Notes: a model not told the origin generated them from the sequence alone. A DNA stretch of 64,000 nt from Gemmatimonas phototrophica (GCA_945861755.1 CAMAVQ010000008.1:1-64000); one strand, 5' to 3'. Shown: positions 8,916 to 18,854, counted from the first letter of the stretch. Translations and numbers: made by a program.

Positions 8916-10112
8916 TCACTCACTTCTCTGCATATCGGCGAGGTCGATGATGGCCTGGGCGGCAAAGAGCCGGTTGCGCGCCCGCCCGGTCACCTCTGTC
9001 AGAATGCCGGCATCGACTAACTTCTGGATATTCAGGCTCGCGGCCCGCTGGGTGACCCCCAAGACCTTGGCAGCTCGCGAAATGGTGAGGACAGGATACT
9101 CGAACAAATCATCCACCAGCCGCAACAGCAACGCCGAGGAACGCGCGACAGCAAAACGCTGGTGATATTGCTGCCATAGATTGAGCAGGGTTTCGGTCCG
9201 CCAGAGTGCATCCCGCGCCTGCTCGGCCACCCCTGCCAGCACGAATTCGATCCACGGCATCCATCGGCCGGTGTGGCTCACCTCCAACAAGAGGCGGTAA
9301 TACTCTTGCCTATGCTGCTCAAAGTACGCGCTCAGATAGAGCAAGGGGTGAGCGAGCAATCCTTCATGGCACAGTAGCAATGCCATAAGCAAGCGGCCGA
9401 TGCGCCCGTTGCCATCCAGGAAGGGGTGAATGGCCTCGAACTGGTAATGCACCAGCGCCAATCGCACCAGCGGCGGCAAGGGGGAACTGGCGTGCAGATA
9501 TTGCTCCAATGCGCCCAGGGCTTCCTCCATCTCTGCAGGCGGAGGCGGCACATAGGTGGCGTCCATCAGGGTACACCGGGGAGGGCCGATCCAGTTCTGT
9601 GAGCGGCGAAACTCTCCAGGCGTCAGGTGCTCCCCGCACCCTCCTTCCATCAACTCGGCATGCATCTCGCGCAGCAGCCGCAGACTGAGGGGTAGTTCGT
9701 TCAGACGCTTCAGCCCATGCTCCAGGGCGCGGACATAGTTGGCCACCTCGCGCACATCCGGGGGGGTGGGGCGCACTGCCGATCCCGCCCCCGCAGCCTC
9801 AAAGAAAAACAGGTCTGAAAGGGAGGCCTGCGTGCCCTCGATCCGGCTGGACAGCACCGCCTCGCGCCGGATAAAGGGGCCAATCAGCAGATGGGGATTG
9901 GGCAGGTTGCGCGCGCTACCGGCCAACTCACCCAGCGCCCGATCTGCTGCGGAAAGTTTACCGGCCAGTTCCCAAGTCAATTCCAGCTTGGGCGGCAGTG
10001 GATGAGGTAAAAAGGCCCTGTATCCTGCTCCTCCAGCGGGGTTCCAGACGAGTTTCCCCCATTTATCCTGTGTGAAATCATCAGGTTGCATTGAACGATA
10101 CTCAATTACCAT
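8916..10112 (-). CDS. Fic family protein (putative AMPylase) with N-terminal inhibitory motif and C-terminal wHTH
   Basis: Fic motif IHPFLDGNGRIGRLL; N-terminal SSRIEGT matches (S/T)xxxE(G/N); C-term YPVLTISRAAKVLGVTQRAASLNIQKLVDAGILTEVTGR. Confidence 0.92.
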   Translation of the reverse strand: MVIEYRSMQPDDFTQDKWGKLVWNPAGGAGYRAFLPHPLPPKLELTWELAGKLSAADRALGELAGSARNLPNPHLLIGPFIRREAVLSSRIEGTQASLSDLFFFEAAGAGSAVRPTPPDVREVANYVRALEHGLKRLNELPLSLRLLREMHAELMEGGCGEHLTPGEFRRSQNWIGPPRCTLMDATYVPPPPAEMEEALGALEQYLHASSPLPPLVRLALVHYQFEAIHPFLDGNGRIGRLLMALLLCHEGLLAHPLLYLSAYFEQHRQEYYRLLLEVSHTGRWMPWIEFVLAGVAEQARDALWRTETLLNLWQQYHQRFAVARSSALLLRLVDDLFEYPVLTISRAAKVLGVTQRAASLNIQKLVDAGILTEVTGRARNRLFAAQAIIDLADMQRSE

Positions 10113-10215
10113 TCATGCTAATTAATAATACTTTATCGATCAAAGGTATCATTGGAATGGAGCAGGGTCAATTCTGCCGCGCCAGACCCGTCATCCGGCA
10201 GCAAACGCTTCCCAC

Positions 10216-11022
10216 TCAACCATAAGGCCCCTTGGGGTGCTTGCCCAACACCCGCAGCAGTCGTTCGTCCGCCCCCTCTAATACGTGCTCCGGCATGTGA
10301 TAGTTGAGGAAGGGATAGAAGCGCTGGGCCACCCAGCGCCGGCCCATGGCGTGCTGGAGCAGGTAGCGCACCCGGGTTGAGGTGTTGGGCGCGCCCCGGT
10401 GCCAGCACTGACCGTTGTGCAGGTAGATGTCGCCGGCCCGGCCCAGTATCGAGACCGGGCCCTGGCCCGCAAAACTGGGGGTGAGCGGATCGCTGGGGTT
10501 GCGGCCGGAATAGTGGGAGCCGGGCACAAACTGGGTGGGGCCGTATTCCTCGACCTCCACGTCGGAGAGCAGGATCTGCACGGTCAGGCGGAAAACCGGC
10601 AAACGCAGGCGCGCATCGTGGCGGGGAATCTCGTCGGGCAGGGGGAATTCCACCTCGTCGTCCACATGGAAACGGTCGATGGCCTGGCCCTGGCCGTTGC
10701 GCACCAGGTTCTGGGCGAAGAGGTGGCACTGAGCCCCCAGCACCGCCTCGCAGAGACTGATGATGGGTTCGCGCACCAGCAAATCGCGGAACATGGTGTC
10801 CAGTTCAAAGAGGCGCACCATGACGATCTCGCCATAGCGCAGGTCCGACTGGCCCACCGGGTGCGCGGCAAAGGCGCGGTCTGCCCGTTCGCGCAGCTGG
10901 GCGCACTCTTCAGCGCTGAGCACCTTGGGGATGTAGGCGAAACCGTCGCGGTAGAAGCGGCCGAGAATTTCGGTGCTCTGTTCTTGGGAAAAAGGCTGGT
11001 CCTGCGGGATAGGTGCGGTCAT
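10216..11022 (-). CDS. Phytanoyl-CoA dioxygenase (PhyH) family protein
   Basis: DRFHVDDEVEF (HxD) and GDIYLHNGQCWHRGAPNTSTRVRY (distal H...R) Fe/2OG motifs. Confidence 0.88.
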   Translation of the reverse strand: MTAPIPQDQPFSQEQSTEILGRFYRDGFAYIPKVLSAEECAQLRERADRAFAAHPVGQSDLRYGEIVMVRLFELDTMFRDLLVREPIISLCEAVLGAQCHLFAQNLVRNGQGQAIDRFHVDDEVEFPLPDEIPRHDARLRLPVFRLTVQILLSDVEVEEYGPTQFVPGSHYSGRNPSDPLTPSFAGQGPVSILGRAGDIYLHNGQCWHRGAPNTSTRVRYLLQHAMGRRWVAQRFYPFLNYHMPEHVLEGADERLLRVLGKHPKGPYG

Positions 11023-11159
11023 GGCGGCCTGCAGCTTTGGGGGAGATTCAGATAGGTCAAAGATAGGGAGGGTCAACCAGAGGGACAACCAGAGCAGCGA
11101 GGGCCTAGCGCGGACGGATCTAGCACCACAGAGCCCTCTTTTCCCCGCAGTAGGATCGA

Positions 11160-11761
11160 CTTATCTTCTCGCCGTACCCCTCAAAAGCACAGCCCAGGAT
11201 ACCAAAGCGTTCGAGATGGCCCCCGGCGGCTTCAACCAGGTCGAGGGCCCGCGCTTCTGGGGCTGCAAACCGCCCTACCTGCCCCTGGGCTCGCGGCCCG
11301 ACGTGCTGGTTTTCCAGACCGCGCCCCTGCCGCAAGACCTGGAGGTGACCGGCCCCATCGAGGTGTTGCTCTGGGTGGCTTCCTCGGCCCGCGACACGGA
11401 CTTCACCGCCAAACTCATCGATGGGTACCCGCCCAGCAACTGGTACCCTCCCGGGTATGCCCTGAACATCACCGACAGCATCCTGCGCCTGCGTTACCGG
11501 GGCGAGGGCAAGAAGGCCCAGCCCTACACCCCCGGCGAGGTGGTCGAGATCACCATCACCCTCTAACCCACCAGCAACCTCTTCGCTGCCGGCCATTGCC
11601 TTCGCCTGGACCTTTCCAGCTCCAACTTCCCGCGCTTTGACGTCAATCCCAATACCGGCGAGCCCCTGGGCACTGAGCGCAGACGAGCCGCTGCCGACAA
11701 CACCATTTTCCACCACGCCCTTCGCCCCTCGCATATCGTGTTGCCGGTAATCCCCTCCTAG
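11160..11761 (+). pseudogene. C-terminal remnant of a CocE/NonD (X-Pro dipeptidyl-peptidase-like) hydrolase with an in-frame stop
   Basis: RPDVLVFQTAPLPQDLEVTGPIEVLLWVASSARDTDFTAKLIDGYPP..GYALNITDSILRLRYRGEGKKAQPYTPGEVVEITITL-stop(TAA 11564)-PTSNLFAAGHCLRLDLSSSNFPRFDVNPNTGEPLG...IVLPVIPS*. Confidence 0.85.
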
Positions 11762-11770
11762 CCAGGGCAA

Positions 11771-12679
11771 TCAGCTCCGCTTCGCCCCCAGCGCCGCCAT
11801 CGCCGAGCCGCTCACCACCATGGCTGCACCTACCAGGCTGAGGGTGTTGAGGGGCTCGGGGGCGAAGAGCTGGGGAAAGAGCCGGGCCCAGGTCAGGGAG
11901 CCGGCCACGGTGATCAGCGGGGTCAGGGCCATCACCACGCTGAAGCGCGAAGCAGGCAGGCGGCCCAGGGTGGCGGCGAAGCTCAGGTAGGAAACCAGGG
12001 TCATGAGGATACACAGGCCCAGCAAGAGCAGGCGGCCCCCGTCCAGCCCCGCCAATTCGTCCGGGCGACACCGCGGCAGCAACCCGATAGCGCCCCCGGC
12101 AAAACACACCATCAGCACAAAGTTGGTCGGCAACTGGCGCTGCAGTTGTTTTTGGATCAGGGCATAGATCGCCCACGAGAGGGAGCAGCCCACTGCCAGG
12201 GGCAGGCCGAGGATCAGGTCGCTGTCGCTGGAGAAGAATTCGGCATAGCGGTTGTTGAAGAAGAGGGCCAGGCCCACCAGCAAGAGCGCGAAGCCGGCCC
12301 ACTGCCTGGGAGTGAAACGCTCCCCAAAAACCAGCATACCCCCGACCAGCAGGAAGACCGGCGACATCTGGGTGAGCACCTGAGTCGCACTGGGGGCCAG
12401 GTGGTCCAGGGCCATCAGGTAGAAAACATAGTTGGCGGTGAGGGAAACGACCCCGGCCAGCAGCCATCCCCAGATGCGGCCCGGCACCTGACGCAGCGCC
12501 ACCCGCCCCTGCCCGCCCCGCTGCAGCAAAGAGAGCGCAGCGGCCGTGACGATCAGCCTGCACCAGGTCAGGGTGTAGGGGTCCAGGGTGCCGAGCAGGT
12601 TCTTGAGCAGGATGGGCAGCGATCCCCACAGGAGGGCGGTGATCCCGGCAAAGAGCAGGCCTGCGTTCAACCGGCCCAC
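11771..12679 (-). CDS. EamA/DMT family transporter
   Basis: 10-TM-like; GITALLWGSLPILLKNLLGTLDPYTLTWCRL, second EamA repeat in the C-terminal half; GTG start directly after chrA stop. Confidence 0.85.
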   Translation of the reverse strand: MGRLNAGLLFAGITALLWGSLPILLKNLLGTLDPYTLTWCRLIVTAAALSLLQRGGQGRVALRQVPGRIWGWLLAGVVSLTANYVFYLMALDHLAPSATQVLTQMSPVFLLVGGMLVFGERFTPRQWAGFALLLVGLALFFNNRYAEFFSSDSDLILGLPLAVGCSLSWAIYALIQKQLQRQLPTNFVLMVCFAGGAIGLLPRCRPDELAGLDGGRLLLLGLCILMTLVSYLSFAATLGRLPASRFSVVMALTPLITVAGSLTWARLFPQLFAPEPLNTLSLVGAAMVVSGSAMAALGAKRS

Positions 12680-12680
12680 C

Positions 12681-14039
12681 TCAAGGGAAGAGGGTTTTCA
12701 GCGCCAGGCCAGCCAGGGCGCAGGCGGCGATGACCTCGATGACCCGGCGCTTGTACCCAAAAAGCGCTACCACAGCTCCCACCGAGACCAGAGCCGAAGC
12801 CCAGTCCACCCCGCCGGCGAAACCCGCGGGCCAGAGGACATGGTAGCCAAAAAACAGGGCGAGGTTCAGGATCACGCCTACCACCGCGGCGGTGATCGCC
12901 GCCAGCGGCGCGGTGAACTTCAGGTCCCCGTGGGTCGACTCCACCAGCGGTCCACCTGCCAGGATGAAGAGGAAGGAAGGCAAAAAGGTGAACCAGGTCA
13001 CCAGCGCCGCTGCCGCTGCCCCGGACCAGAAGAGCAGTTCGGGCCCCAGGAGCGCCTGGGTATAGCCGCCCACAAAACCGACAAAGGCCACCACCATGAT
13101 CAGGGGCCCCGGCGTGGTCTCGCCCAGGGCCAGGCCGTCGATCATTTGCTCCGGGCTGAGCCAGCCGTAGTGCCCCACCGCCCCCTGCCAGACATAGGGC
13201 AGCACCGCATAGGCCCCGCCAAAGGTCAGCAGCGCGGCCTTGGTGAAAAACCACCCCATCTGGGTGAAGGCGCCCCCCCAGCCGTACTGCACCCACAGCA
13301 TACCCATGGACCCTGCCCACAGCAACCCTCCCACCCCACCCACCCGTGCTAAGCGGCCCCAACTAAAACGGGCGTGCGCCGGGGTCGGGGTGTGGTCGTC
13401 GATCAGCGCCGGCCCATAGGACTTGGCCCCACCGCCGTGCCCACCTCCCCCGCTGAATTGCCCAGGGATGATGCGCCCACCCAGGTACCCGGCTAGGCCC
13501 GCGCCGGCGACAATTGCCGGGAAAGGCACCTGGAGCACAAATATCGCCGCCAAGGCCACTGCAGCGATGGCCCACTGCACGGGATGGCGCAGTGACCGCG
13601 CGGCGATGCGGTGGGCCGCGTGGGCGACGATGACGGTGACCGCCGGCTTGATGCCGTAGAAGAGCCCGGCCACCAGGGGCATTTCGCCCAGGGCGATGTA
13701 CACCCACGAAAGCGCGATGAGGATGAAGAGCGAGGGCAGGACGAAGAGGACCCCGGCCGCGATGCCGCCCCAGGTGCGGTGCATCAGCCAGCCCAGATAG
13801 GTGGCCAACTGCTGCGCTTCGGGGCCGGGGAGGACCATGCAGTAGTTGAGCGCGTGCAGGAAGCGCTTTTCGCTGATCCAGCGCCGGCGCTCCACCAACT
13901 CGCTGTGCATGAGGGCGATCTGCCCGGCCGGCCCGCCAAAACTGATAAAACCGAGCTTGAGCCAGAAGCGGAGGGCAACCCAGAAACCTACCATCTCGGG
14001 CCGGCCCACTGGACCCCTTGGCTCTGCGCTCTCAGCCAC
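12681..14039 (-). CDS. chrA: Chromate transporter (long-chain, two-domain)
   Basis: LKLGFISFGGPAGQIALMHSELVERRRWISEKRFLHALNYCMVLPGPEAQQLATYLGW and second domain FFTKAALLTFGGAYAVLPYVWQGAVGHYGWLSPEQMIDGLALGETTPGPLI. Confidence 0.95.
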   Translation of the reverse strand: MAESAEPRGPVGRPEMVGFWVALRFWLKLGFISFGGPAGQIALMHSELVERRRWISEKRFLHALNYCMVLPGPEAQQLATYLGWLMHRTWGGIAAGVLFVLPSLFILIALSWVYIALGEMPLVAGLFYGIKPAVTVIVAHAAHRIAARSLRHPVQWAIAAVALAAIFVLQVPFPAIVAGAGLAGYLGGRIIPGQFSGGGGHGGGAKSYGPALIDDHTPTPAHARFSWGRLARVGGVGGLLWAGSMGMLWVQYGWGGAFTQMGWFFTKAALLTFGGAYAVLPYVWQGAVGHYGWLSPEQMIDGLALGETTPGPLIMVVAFVGFVGGYTQALLGPELLFWSGAAAAALVTWFTFLPSFLFILAGGPLVESTHGDLKFTAPLAAITAAVVGVILNLALFFGYHVLWPAGFAGGVDWASALVSVGAVVALFGYKRRVIEVIAACALAGLALKTLFP

Positions 14040-14787
14040 CGCTATTCAGCACCTCCTCGCTGAGCGCCGTGGGGCACCAGAACTTCTCGATGAACTCCAC
14101 CACCAAACGCGTGCCTTCCTCGTGGCTGACATAGGGAGGCCGGGCCGGGTTGTACATGGTGTCGGTCAGGTCGCGCAGCAGGGTCACCTCCATGCCCCAT
14201 TTCACCATCTGCTTGATGGCAAAGGAGCGGTTGAGCACACACATATTGGTATGCACCCCCAAAATCAGCAGCCGGCGGCGGCCCTCCCCGCGCAGGAAGC
14301 TGTAGACTTCCTTCCCTTGGTCGGAGATGCCGTCCTGGTCCTGGTCGATGTGGATGGCTGGATGCTGCCGGCTCCAGGCCTTGTGCCAGGTGGGCTCGCC
14401 GGTGTCGGTGCCGCTGTCCGAAGCGTCCACAGGCAGGGGAGGGTCCTCGCGTTCGGCCGGGGTTGGCAGTTCCACCGCCCTGGCCTCCTGCACCCGCTGC
14501 CGCGCCGGCGTCCCCTCGTAAAAAGCCATGGTGTCAGATGGGGCATGGATGATCCGCACCCCCAGGCTGCGGGCAGCGCGCACCACCTGGTCCATACGCG
14601 GCAACAGGGGTGCGAGCCTTTCGTTGGCCCCCCGGCTCCAATGCCGGTCCCACACGTCGCACAAAAGCAGCGCGCTCTGGTTCGCCGGCCAGGCAACGCG
14701 GGTCTCGCTCACCTGCCAGACATTGCGCCCATGCTGGTCCTGCCCCAGGGTCTGGGTGCGCCGTTCGAGGTTCAGGGTCTTGCCCAT
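14032..14787 (-). CDS. Isochorismatase family cysteine hydrolase
   Basis: ALLLCDVWDRHW...RRRLLILGVHTNMCVLNRSFAIKQMVKWGMEVTLLRDLTDTMY. Confidence 0.88.
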   Translation of the reverse strand: MGKTLNLERRTQTLGQDQHGRNVWQVSETRVAWPANQSALLLCDVWDRHWSRGANERLAPLLPRMDQVVRAARSLGVRIIHAPSDTMAFYEGTPARQRVQEARAVELPTPAEREDPPLPVDASDSGTDTGEPTWHKAWSRQHPAIHIDQDQDGISDQGKEVYSFLRGEGRRRLLILGVHTNMCVLNRSFAIKQMVKWGMEVTLLRDLTDTMYNPARPPYVSHEEGTRLVVEFIEKFWCPTALSEEVLNSGG

Positions 14788-14811
14788 CGCCGTTCCTTTG
14801 CGAGGTGAGGG

Positions 14812-15867
14812 TTAGTGTCCACTATCGCAGCCTTCGACACAGACACCATTTTTGAAAATCATGGAATTTAGTACTCCGCCCTCACTATCATACCAAATCC
14901 ACTCCCCTTCCTGTTTCCCAGCGACGTACTGTCCCTCGCCGTATTTTGTTCCATCTTCACTGTATGAAAGCCACTTTCCCTCCCGCTTCCCATCTTTGAA
15001 TTTTACCTCCCACTCTACCTTCCCATCCTCTTGATACCCTACCCACTTCCCCTCTGGTATCCCACCTTTGAAATTTACCTCCAAAACAGGCTTGCCTGTC
15101 TCATAGTACGCTTTGTAATACCCCGCGAAGGCGTGATCGTTCTTTGCCCTGACAATGTGGTCTTCTTCTGATTTCGGTTGGGCGCCGCCGACATAATACT
15201 CATACTTGAACTTCGTCTTCCCATCGGGGTACTTTTCCTCCCATACCAGCACCTCCTCCCCCTTTGGACCGGTTTTCTTTTTGTTATCGGTGGCGGGCGC
15301 GCCAACCTCCTGGGCGGCAGTGCCGCTTGCCTCGACCTTCCCTTGGGGACTCAACTTCCAGAATTGGCCGGCATAATCGCCCATCTCGCCCATAAAGGGG
15401 TCATTTGCGCCATCCCCATAGGTGTCCAGCGCCCACCCCGCTTCCAGACTTTGGTTGGTCAAACGGTAGTATCCCTCTCCGAGCGGGGTTATTTCCCACA
15501 ACTGCCCAGGGGAGATCTCCTCTGCCGGGGTCATCAGCAGCTTAGTGCTGTCCCCCGGATCGATGTCGAGGGCCAGGCCATCACCCAGGTATTTGTTGGT
15601 AAGCTGATACACCCCCTCCCCCTCCGTCGGCTGCAGGCGCCAAAGCTGGCCCGGCACCTGAGCTGCTTTGCCCATGGCCGGATGGCTTTGGTCCGCCGCG
15701 TTGATCTCCAGAGCCCGTTCTGCGCCGAGAAATTCGTTGGCAAGGCGGTACCAGCTTCCCGGGTCAATGGTCGATTGGGCATGTGCTGGCAATGCCGCAG
15801 CGGTGTACAAAAGGGTGAGCAGCACCAGCAGGGCAGAACACTGTACTCGGCAGTATATTTTTTTCAT
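14812..15867 (-). CDS. Secreted protein: ricin-type beta-trefoil-like N-terminal half plus MORN/YwqK-like C-terminal repeats
   Basis: Signal peptide; three WYRL.N..L/YQLTN..L/YYRLTN..L units each ending GQLW/GQFW; then EGKWVGYQEDGKVEWEVKFKDGKREGKWLSYSEDGTKYGEGQYVAGKQEGEWIWYDSEGG. Confidence 0.7.
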   Translation of the reverse strand: MKKIYCRVQCSALLVLLTLLYTAAALPAHAQSTIDPGSWYRLANEFLGAERALEINAADQSHPAMGKAAQVPGQLWRLQPTEGEGVYQLTNKYLGDGLALDIDPGDSTKLLMTPAEEISPGQLWEITPLGEGYYRLTNQSLEAGWALDTYGDGANDPFMGEMGDYAGQFWKLSPQGKVEASGTAAQEVGAPATDNKKKTGPKGEEVLVWEEKYPDGKTKFKYEYYVGGAQPKSEEDHIVRAKNDHAFAGYYKAYYETGKPVLEVNFKGGIPEGKWVGYQEDGKVEWEVKFKDGKREGKWLSYSEDGTKYGEGQYVAGKQEGEWIWYDSEGGVLNSMIFKNGVCVEGCDSGH

Positions 15868-15966
15868 GGCGCGATTTCCTCCGTTTGGAAACTAGCGTGA
15901 GGTCCCGTCGACTTCCGATGTCGCTTCCACCTCAAACAGAACCTTGTCCTTCATCCGCTGCAACCA

Positions 15967-16854
15967 TCAGTTCCGCAGCCGCGCCGGCAAACCCACCGGC
16001 TGGCCGCCCTGGAAAACCTTGGGAAAGTGCGGACCGGCCTCGGCCATAGGCGCTCCGTCCGCTATGCTCACGAACTGCTTCATCGGGTGCTCCCCCTTGG
16101 CGTCGTAGCAGGCCTCGCCGGTCATGTAGTGGATGGCGATGGCCCGGCGCGGTCGGGGCGAGTGGTTGGCGGGCGAACCGTGCCAGGTGAGGGAGTGGTG
16201 GAAGGAAACCTCACCCTTCTTCACCGGCCAGGGTTTGGCCTCTACGGTCTGGGCCTGGGTGCCGCCGGGAGGCGTGAAGCCCTCGAGGTGCCCGAACTCC
16301 TCCAACTGGGTCAGCTGGTTTTGGGTGCGCAGGAAATCCATCTGGTTGCCCCAGGTGTGGCTGCCGGACACCATCCACATGCAGCCATTCTCCTCGTCGG
16401 CGTCGTCGAGAGGAATCCAGGCCGAGACCGGGGTCATGGGGCGGATGATGGGCCACAGCGGCGCGTCCTGGTGCCAGCGGGTAGGCCCCCCGTGATTGGC
16501 CGGCTTGTACTGGATCTGGTCGTGCCACACCTGCAAGTCCTGGTGGCCGGTGAGTTGGCTGATGCCCTTAGTGATGGCCGGATGGTAGATGAGGCGCTCA
16601 AAGGCCGGCGCGGCCTCCCAGATGTTGACGATCTGCCACACCGGGGTGGGACCGGGTTTGCCATCGACCGCCCCGCCGCTGATATCGCGGAAGAGCACGG
16701 GCGGAGCTTCGTCCGGGCCGAAGCCCTCTGGTCCTTTGGTCAAGATCGCTGCGAGGCTATCCCGCAGCTCAGCGACTTCTTCCTCGTCGAGCACCAGGCC
16801 GCCGTTGAGGAAACCCTGGCGGTGGAACTGATCGACCTGCGCGGTGTTCAGCAT
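15967..16854 (-). CDS. Phytanoyl-CoA dioxygenase (PhyH) family protein
   Basis: GPTRWHQDAPLWP (HxD), FHHSLTWHGSPANHSPRPRRAIAIHYM (distal H/R). Confidence 0.88.
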   Translation of the reverse strand: MLNTAQVDQFHRQGFLNGGLVLDEEEVAELRDSLAAILTKGPEGFGPDEAPPVLFRDISGGAVDGKPGPTPVWQIVNIWEAAPAFERLIYHPAITKGISQLTGHQDLQVWHDQIQYKPANHGGPTRWHQDAPLWPIIRPMTPVSAWIPLDDADEENGCMWMVSGSHTWGNQMDFLRTQNQLTQLEEFGHLEGFTPPGGTQAQTVEAKPWPVKKGEVSFHHSLTWHGSPANHSPRPRRAIAIHYMTGEACYDAKGEHPMKQFVSIADGAPMAEAGPHFPKVFQGGQPVGLPARLRN

Positions 16855-16941
16855 TCTCTCCTCCTGTTTTTTCCCTTGAGCATTGGTCAAAATAACGCTA
16901 ACTTGCTCTGCTGCGCCAAGAGACTTTTTACCCTTTTTCCT

Positions 16942-18843
16942 GTGTCCGCCATCTTGATCAAAACCCTGTTGGTCCTGCTGCTCTCGCTGACCCTGTGCGC
17001 CTTCCTCAATTTTGTGGGGGTCCGCGGCTATGTCCTGCTCGACCACTACTCGGGCTTCGCCGACCACTTCAACACTGTGGGCGTGGTCTTTCTGCTCTTC
17101 TGGGTGACTCTCATCGGCCTGCTGCTGCGCCCGTTCCTACCCCTTTCCCCCGCTTCCTTCGCCCTGATCTACGCCAGCCTGATGGTGGCCACCGTCATCC
17201 CGACCATGGGTTTTGGCGGTTACTTCCTCCCGCTGATCGCCGGGGTCATCTACTACGCCACCCCGGAAAATGACTGGAGCAACCTGCTGTGGGACCACAT
17301 CCCCGAGTGGGCCGCCCCTCACGACCTGCAGGCGGTCCGCGGCCTGTTCGAGGGCATCGGGGCGGACCAGCCCATCCCCTGGGGCCTGTGGACCACCCCC
17401 CTGATTCTCTGGGGTTTGTTCATGTTCGCCTTCTACCTGGTCAGCCTGGGCTGCGTCAGCCTGGTGCACCACCAGTGGTCGCGCGAGGAGCGCCTGGTCT
17501 ACCCTCTGGCGGTGGTCCCCACCCTGATGGTGGAGAGTTTTGATCCGTCCTCGCGCAGTTTCCTGCGCAGCAAGCTGCTGTGGGTTGGCTTCTTCATCTC
17601 CTGGAGCATGCCGACGATCAACATGCTCGATCAGGTTTTCGACTTTCAGGCCATCGGCTACGTGGGCATCCCCGGCACCGCTATCTACATCCGCCAGCTC
17701 AATCTCAATTACGCGATCTACACCGACCTGTTGACCGTGGGCCTCAGCTACCTGGTCAATCTCAACGTGCTCTTCAGCGTCTGGTTCTTCCACCTGCTGG
17801 TGTCCATGGAGGAAGGCCTGCTGGGTTATGCCGGCATCAGCCTGCCCCTGCCCACCCAGCCTCACGGCGCCGGCTCGGTACTGCTGGCCAACCAGCAGAT
17901 CGGCTCCCTGCTCTTTCTGGTGGTCTCTTCCCTGTGGATGTCGCGGGACTTTCTCCGTCGCCAGTGGCGGCTCATCGTTGGGCGCGAGCAACACGATCAC
18001 GACAATCTGATCTCGCCGCGCGTCTCCGCCCTGCTAGGCCTGATTGGTCTGCTCTACATGACCGGCTTTCTCTGGGCTACCGGCCTCCACCTGGGCTGGG
18101 CCCTGCTCTTCCTGCTGGTGGGCCTGCTGGTCTTCTTCGGCACCGCCCGACTCCTGGCCCAGACCGGCATCGGCCGGCTGCGGGCCGCCTACTCCATTCC
18201 CCCGCTCTTCACCAACAACCTGGGCACCGCCGCCTTTGGCAGCCAGGGCCTGGCCGCCATGGGCCTGAGCTTTGTCTGGTCGGCCGACATCCAGCTCTTC
18301 CTGATGGGCACCCTGGCCCACGCCTTCCGGGTCTGCGAGGATACCCGCCTCAAGATCAGCGGCCGCAAGCTGCTGCTCTTCCTCACCGCCGCGGTGATCG
18401 TCAGTCTGGTCACCACCATCCTCTGCTATATCTGGATCGGCTATCGCAAGGGCCTGATCCACGGCTTTATCTGGTACTACGTCATGTCCCCCAACTACCA
18501 TTGGGGCTGGGTGGTCAACAGCATCAACAACCCCCACCCCCCCCAGTACCTGGCCACCTTCTTCCTGATCCTCGGCGTCGGACTCGCCGCCCTGCTTTCC
18601 TTTGCCAATCACCACCTGGCGGGTTGGCCCCTGCACCCAGTGGGGCTGGCCGTGGCCCTGACCAACACGGTCAGCTTCGACTGGTTCGGCATGTTCCTGG
18701 CGTGGTCGATCAAGGCCCTGGCCCTGCGCTACGGGGGCATCGTGCTCTACCGCCAGTTGCGCCCCTTTTTCGTCGGCCTGATCCTGGGCAGTTGTGTGGG
18801 CCTGGGCGGCGCTGAACTGGTCTACACCTTCTACTATATCTGA
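16942..18843 (+). CDS. DUF6785-like multi-pass (OPT-like) membrane protein
   Basis: Likely GTG start, MSAILIKTLLVLLLSLTLC...GFGGYFLPLIAGVIYYATPENDWSNLLWDHIPEW; paralogous to 28812..30767 and 63551..64000. Confidence 0.75.
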   Translation: MSAILIKTLLVLLLSLTLCAFLNFVGVRGYVLLDHYSGFADHFNTVGVVFLLFWVTLIGLLLRPFLPLSPASFALIYASLMVATVIPTMGFGGYFLPLIAGVIYYATPENDWSNLLWDHIPEWAAPHDLQAVRGLFEGIGADQPIPWGLWTTPLILWGLFMFAFYLVSLGCVSLVHHQWSREERLVYPLAVVPTLMVESFDPSSRSFLRSKLLWVGFFISWSMPTINMLDQVFDFQAIGYVGIPGTAIYIRQLNLNYAIYTDLLTVGLSYLVNLNVLFSVWFFHLLVSMEEGLLGYAGISLPLPTQPHGAGSVLLANQQIGSLLFLVVSSLWMSRDFLRRQWRLIVGREQHDHDNLISPRVSALLGLIGLLYMTGFLWATGLHLGWALLFLLVGLLVFFGTARLLAQTGIGRLRAAYSIPPLFTNNLGTAAFGSQGLAAMGLSFVWSADIQLFLMGTLAHAFRVCEDTRLKISGRKLLLFLTAAVIVSLVTTILCYIWIGYRKGLIHGFIWYYVMSPNYHWGWVVNSINNPHPPQYLATFFLILGVGLAALLSFANHHLAGWPLHPVGLAVALTNTVSFDWFGMFLAWSIKALALRYGGIVLYRQLRPFFVGLILGSCVGLGGAELVYTFYYI

Positions 18844-18854
18844 AAGGAGTTGCC

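Noticed and set aside
8890-8925. GAGTGA-cgct-TCACTC-type hairpin after the Fic gene
   Set aside because: Only a ~6-bp stem and no T-tract in either direction, so not called as a terminator.
11120-11770. 216-aa minus-strand ORF
   Set aside because: Antisense of the CocE/NonD remnant, which has clear homology on the plus strand.
15895-15957. 20-aa minus ORF MKDKVLFEVEATSEVDGTSR between PhyH and the ricin-MORN gene
   Set aside because: Too short, with no supporting RBS or conservation evidence; it could be a leader or relic but cannot be supported.
16027-16941. N-terminal ~305 aa of the 938-aa plus-strand ORF
   Set aside because: It is antisense to the well-supported PhyH gene on the minus strand. 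The real permease starts near the GTG at 16942.
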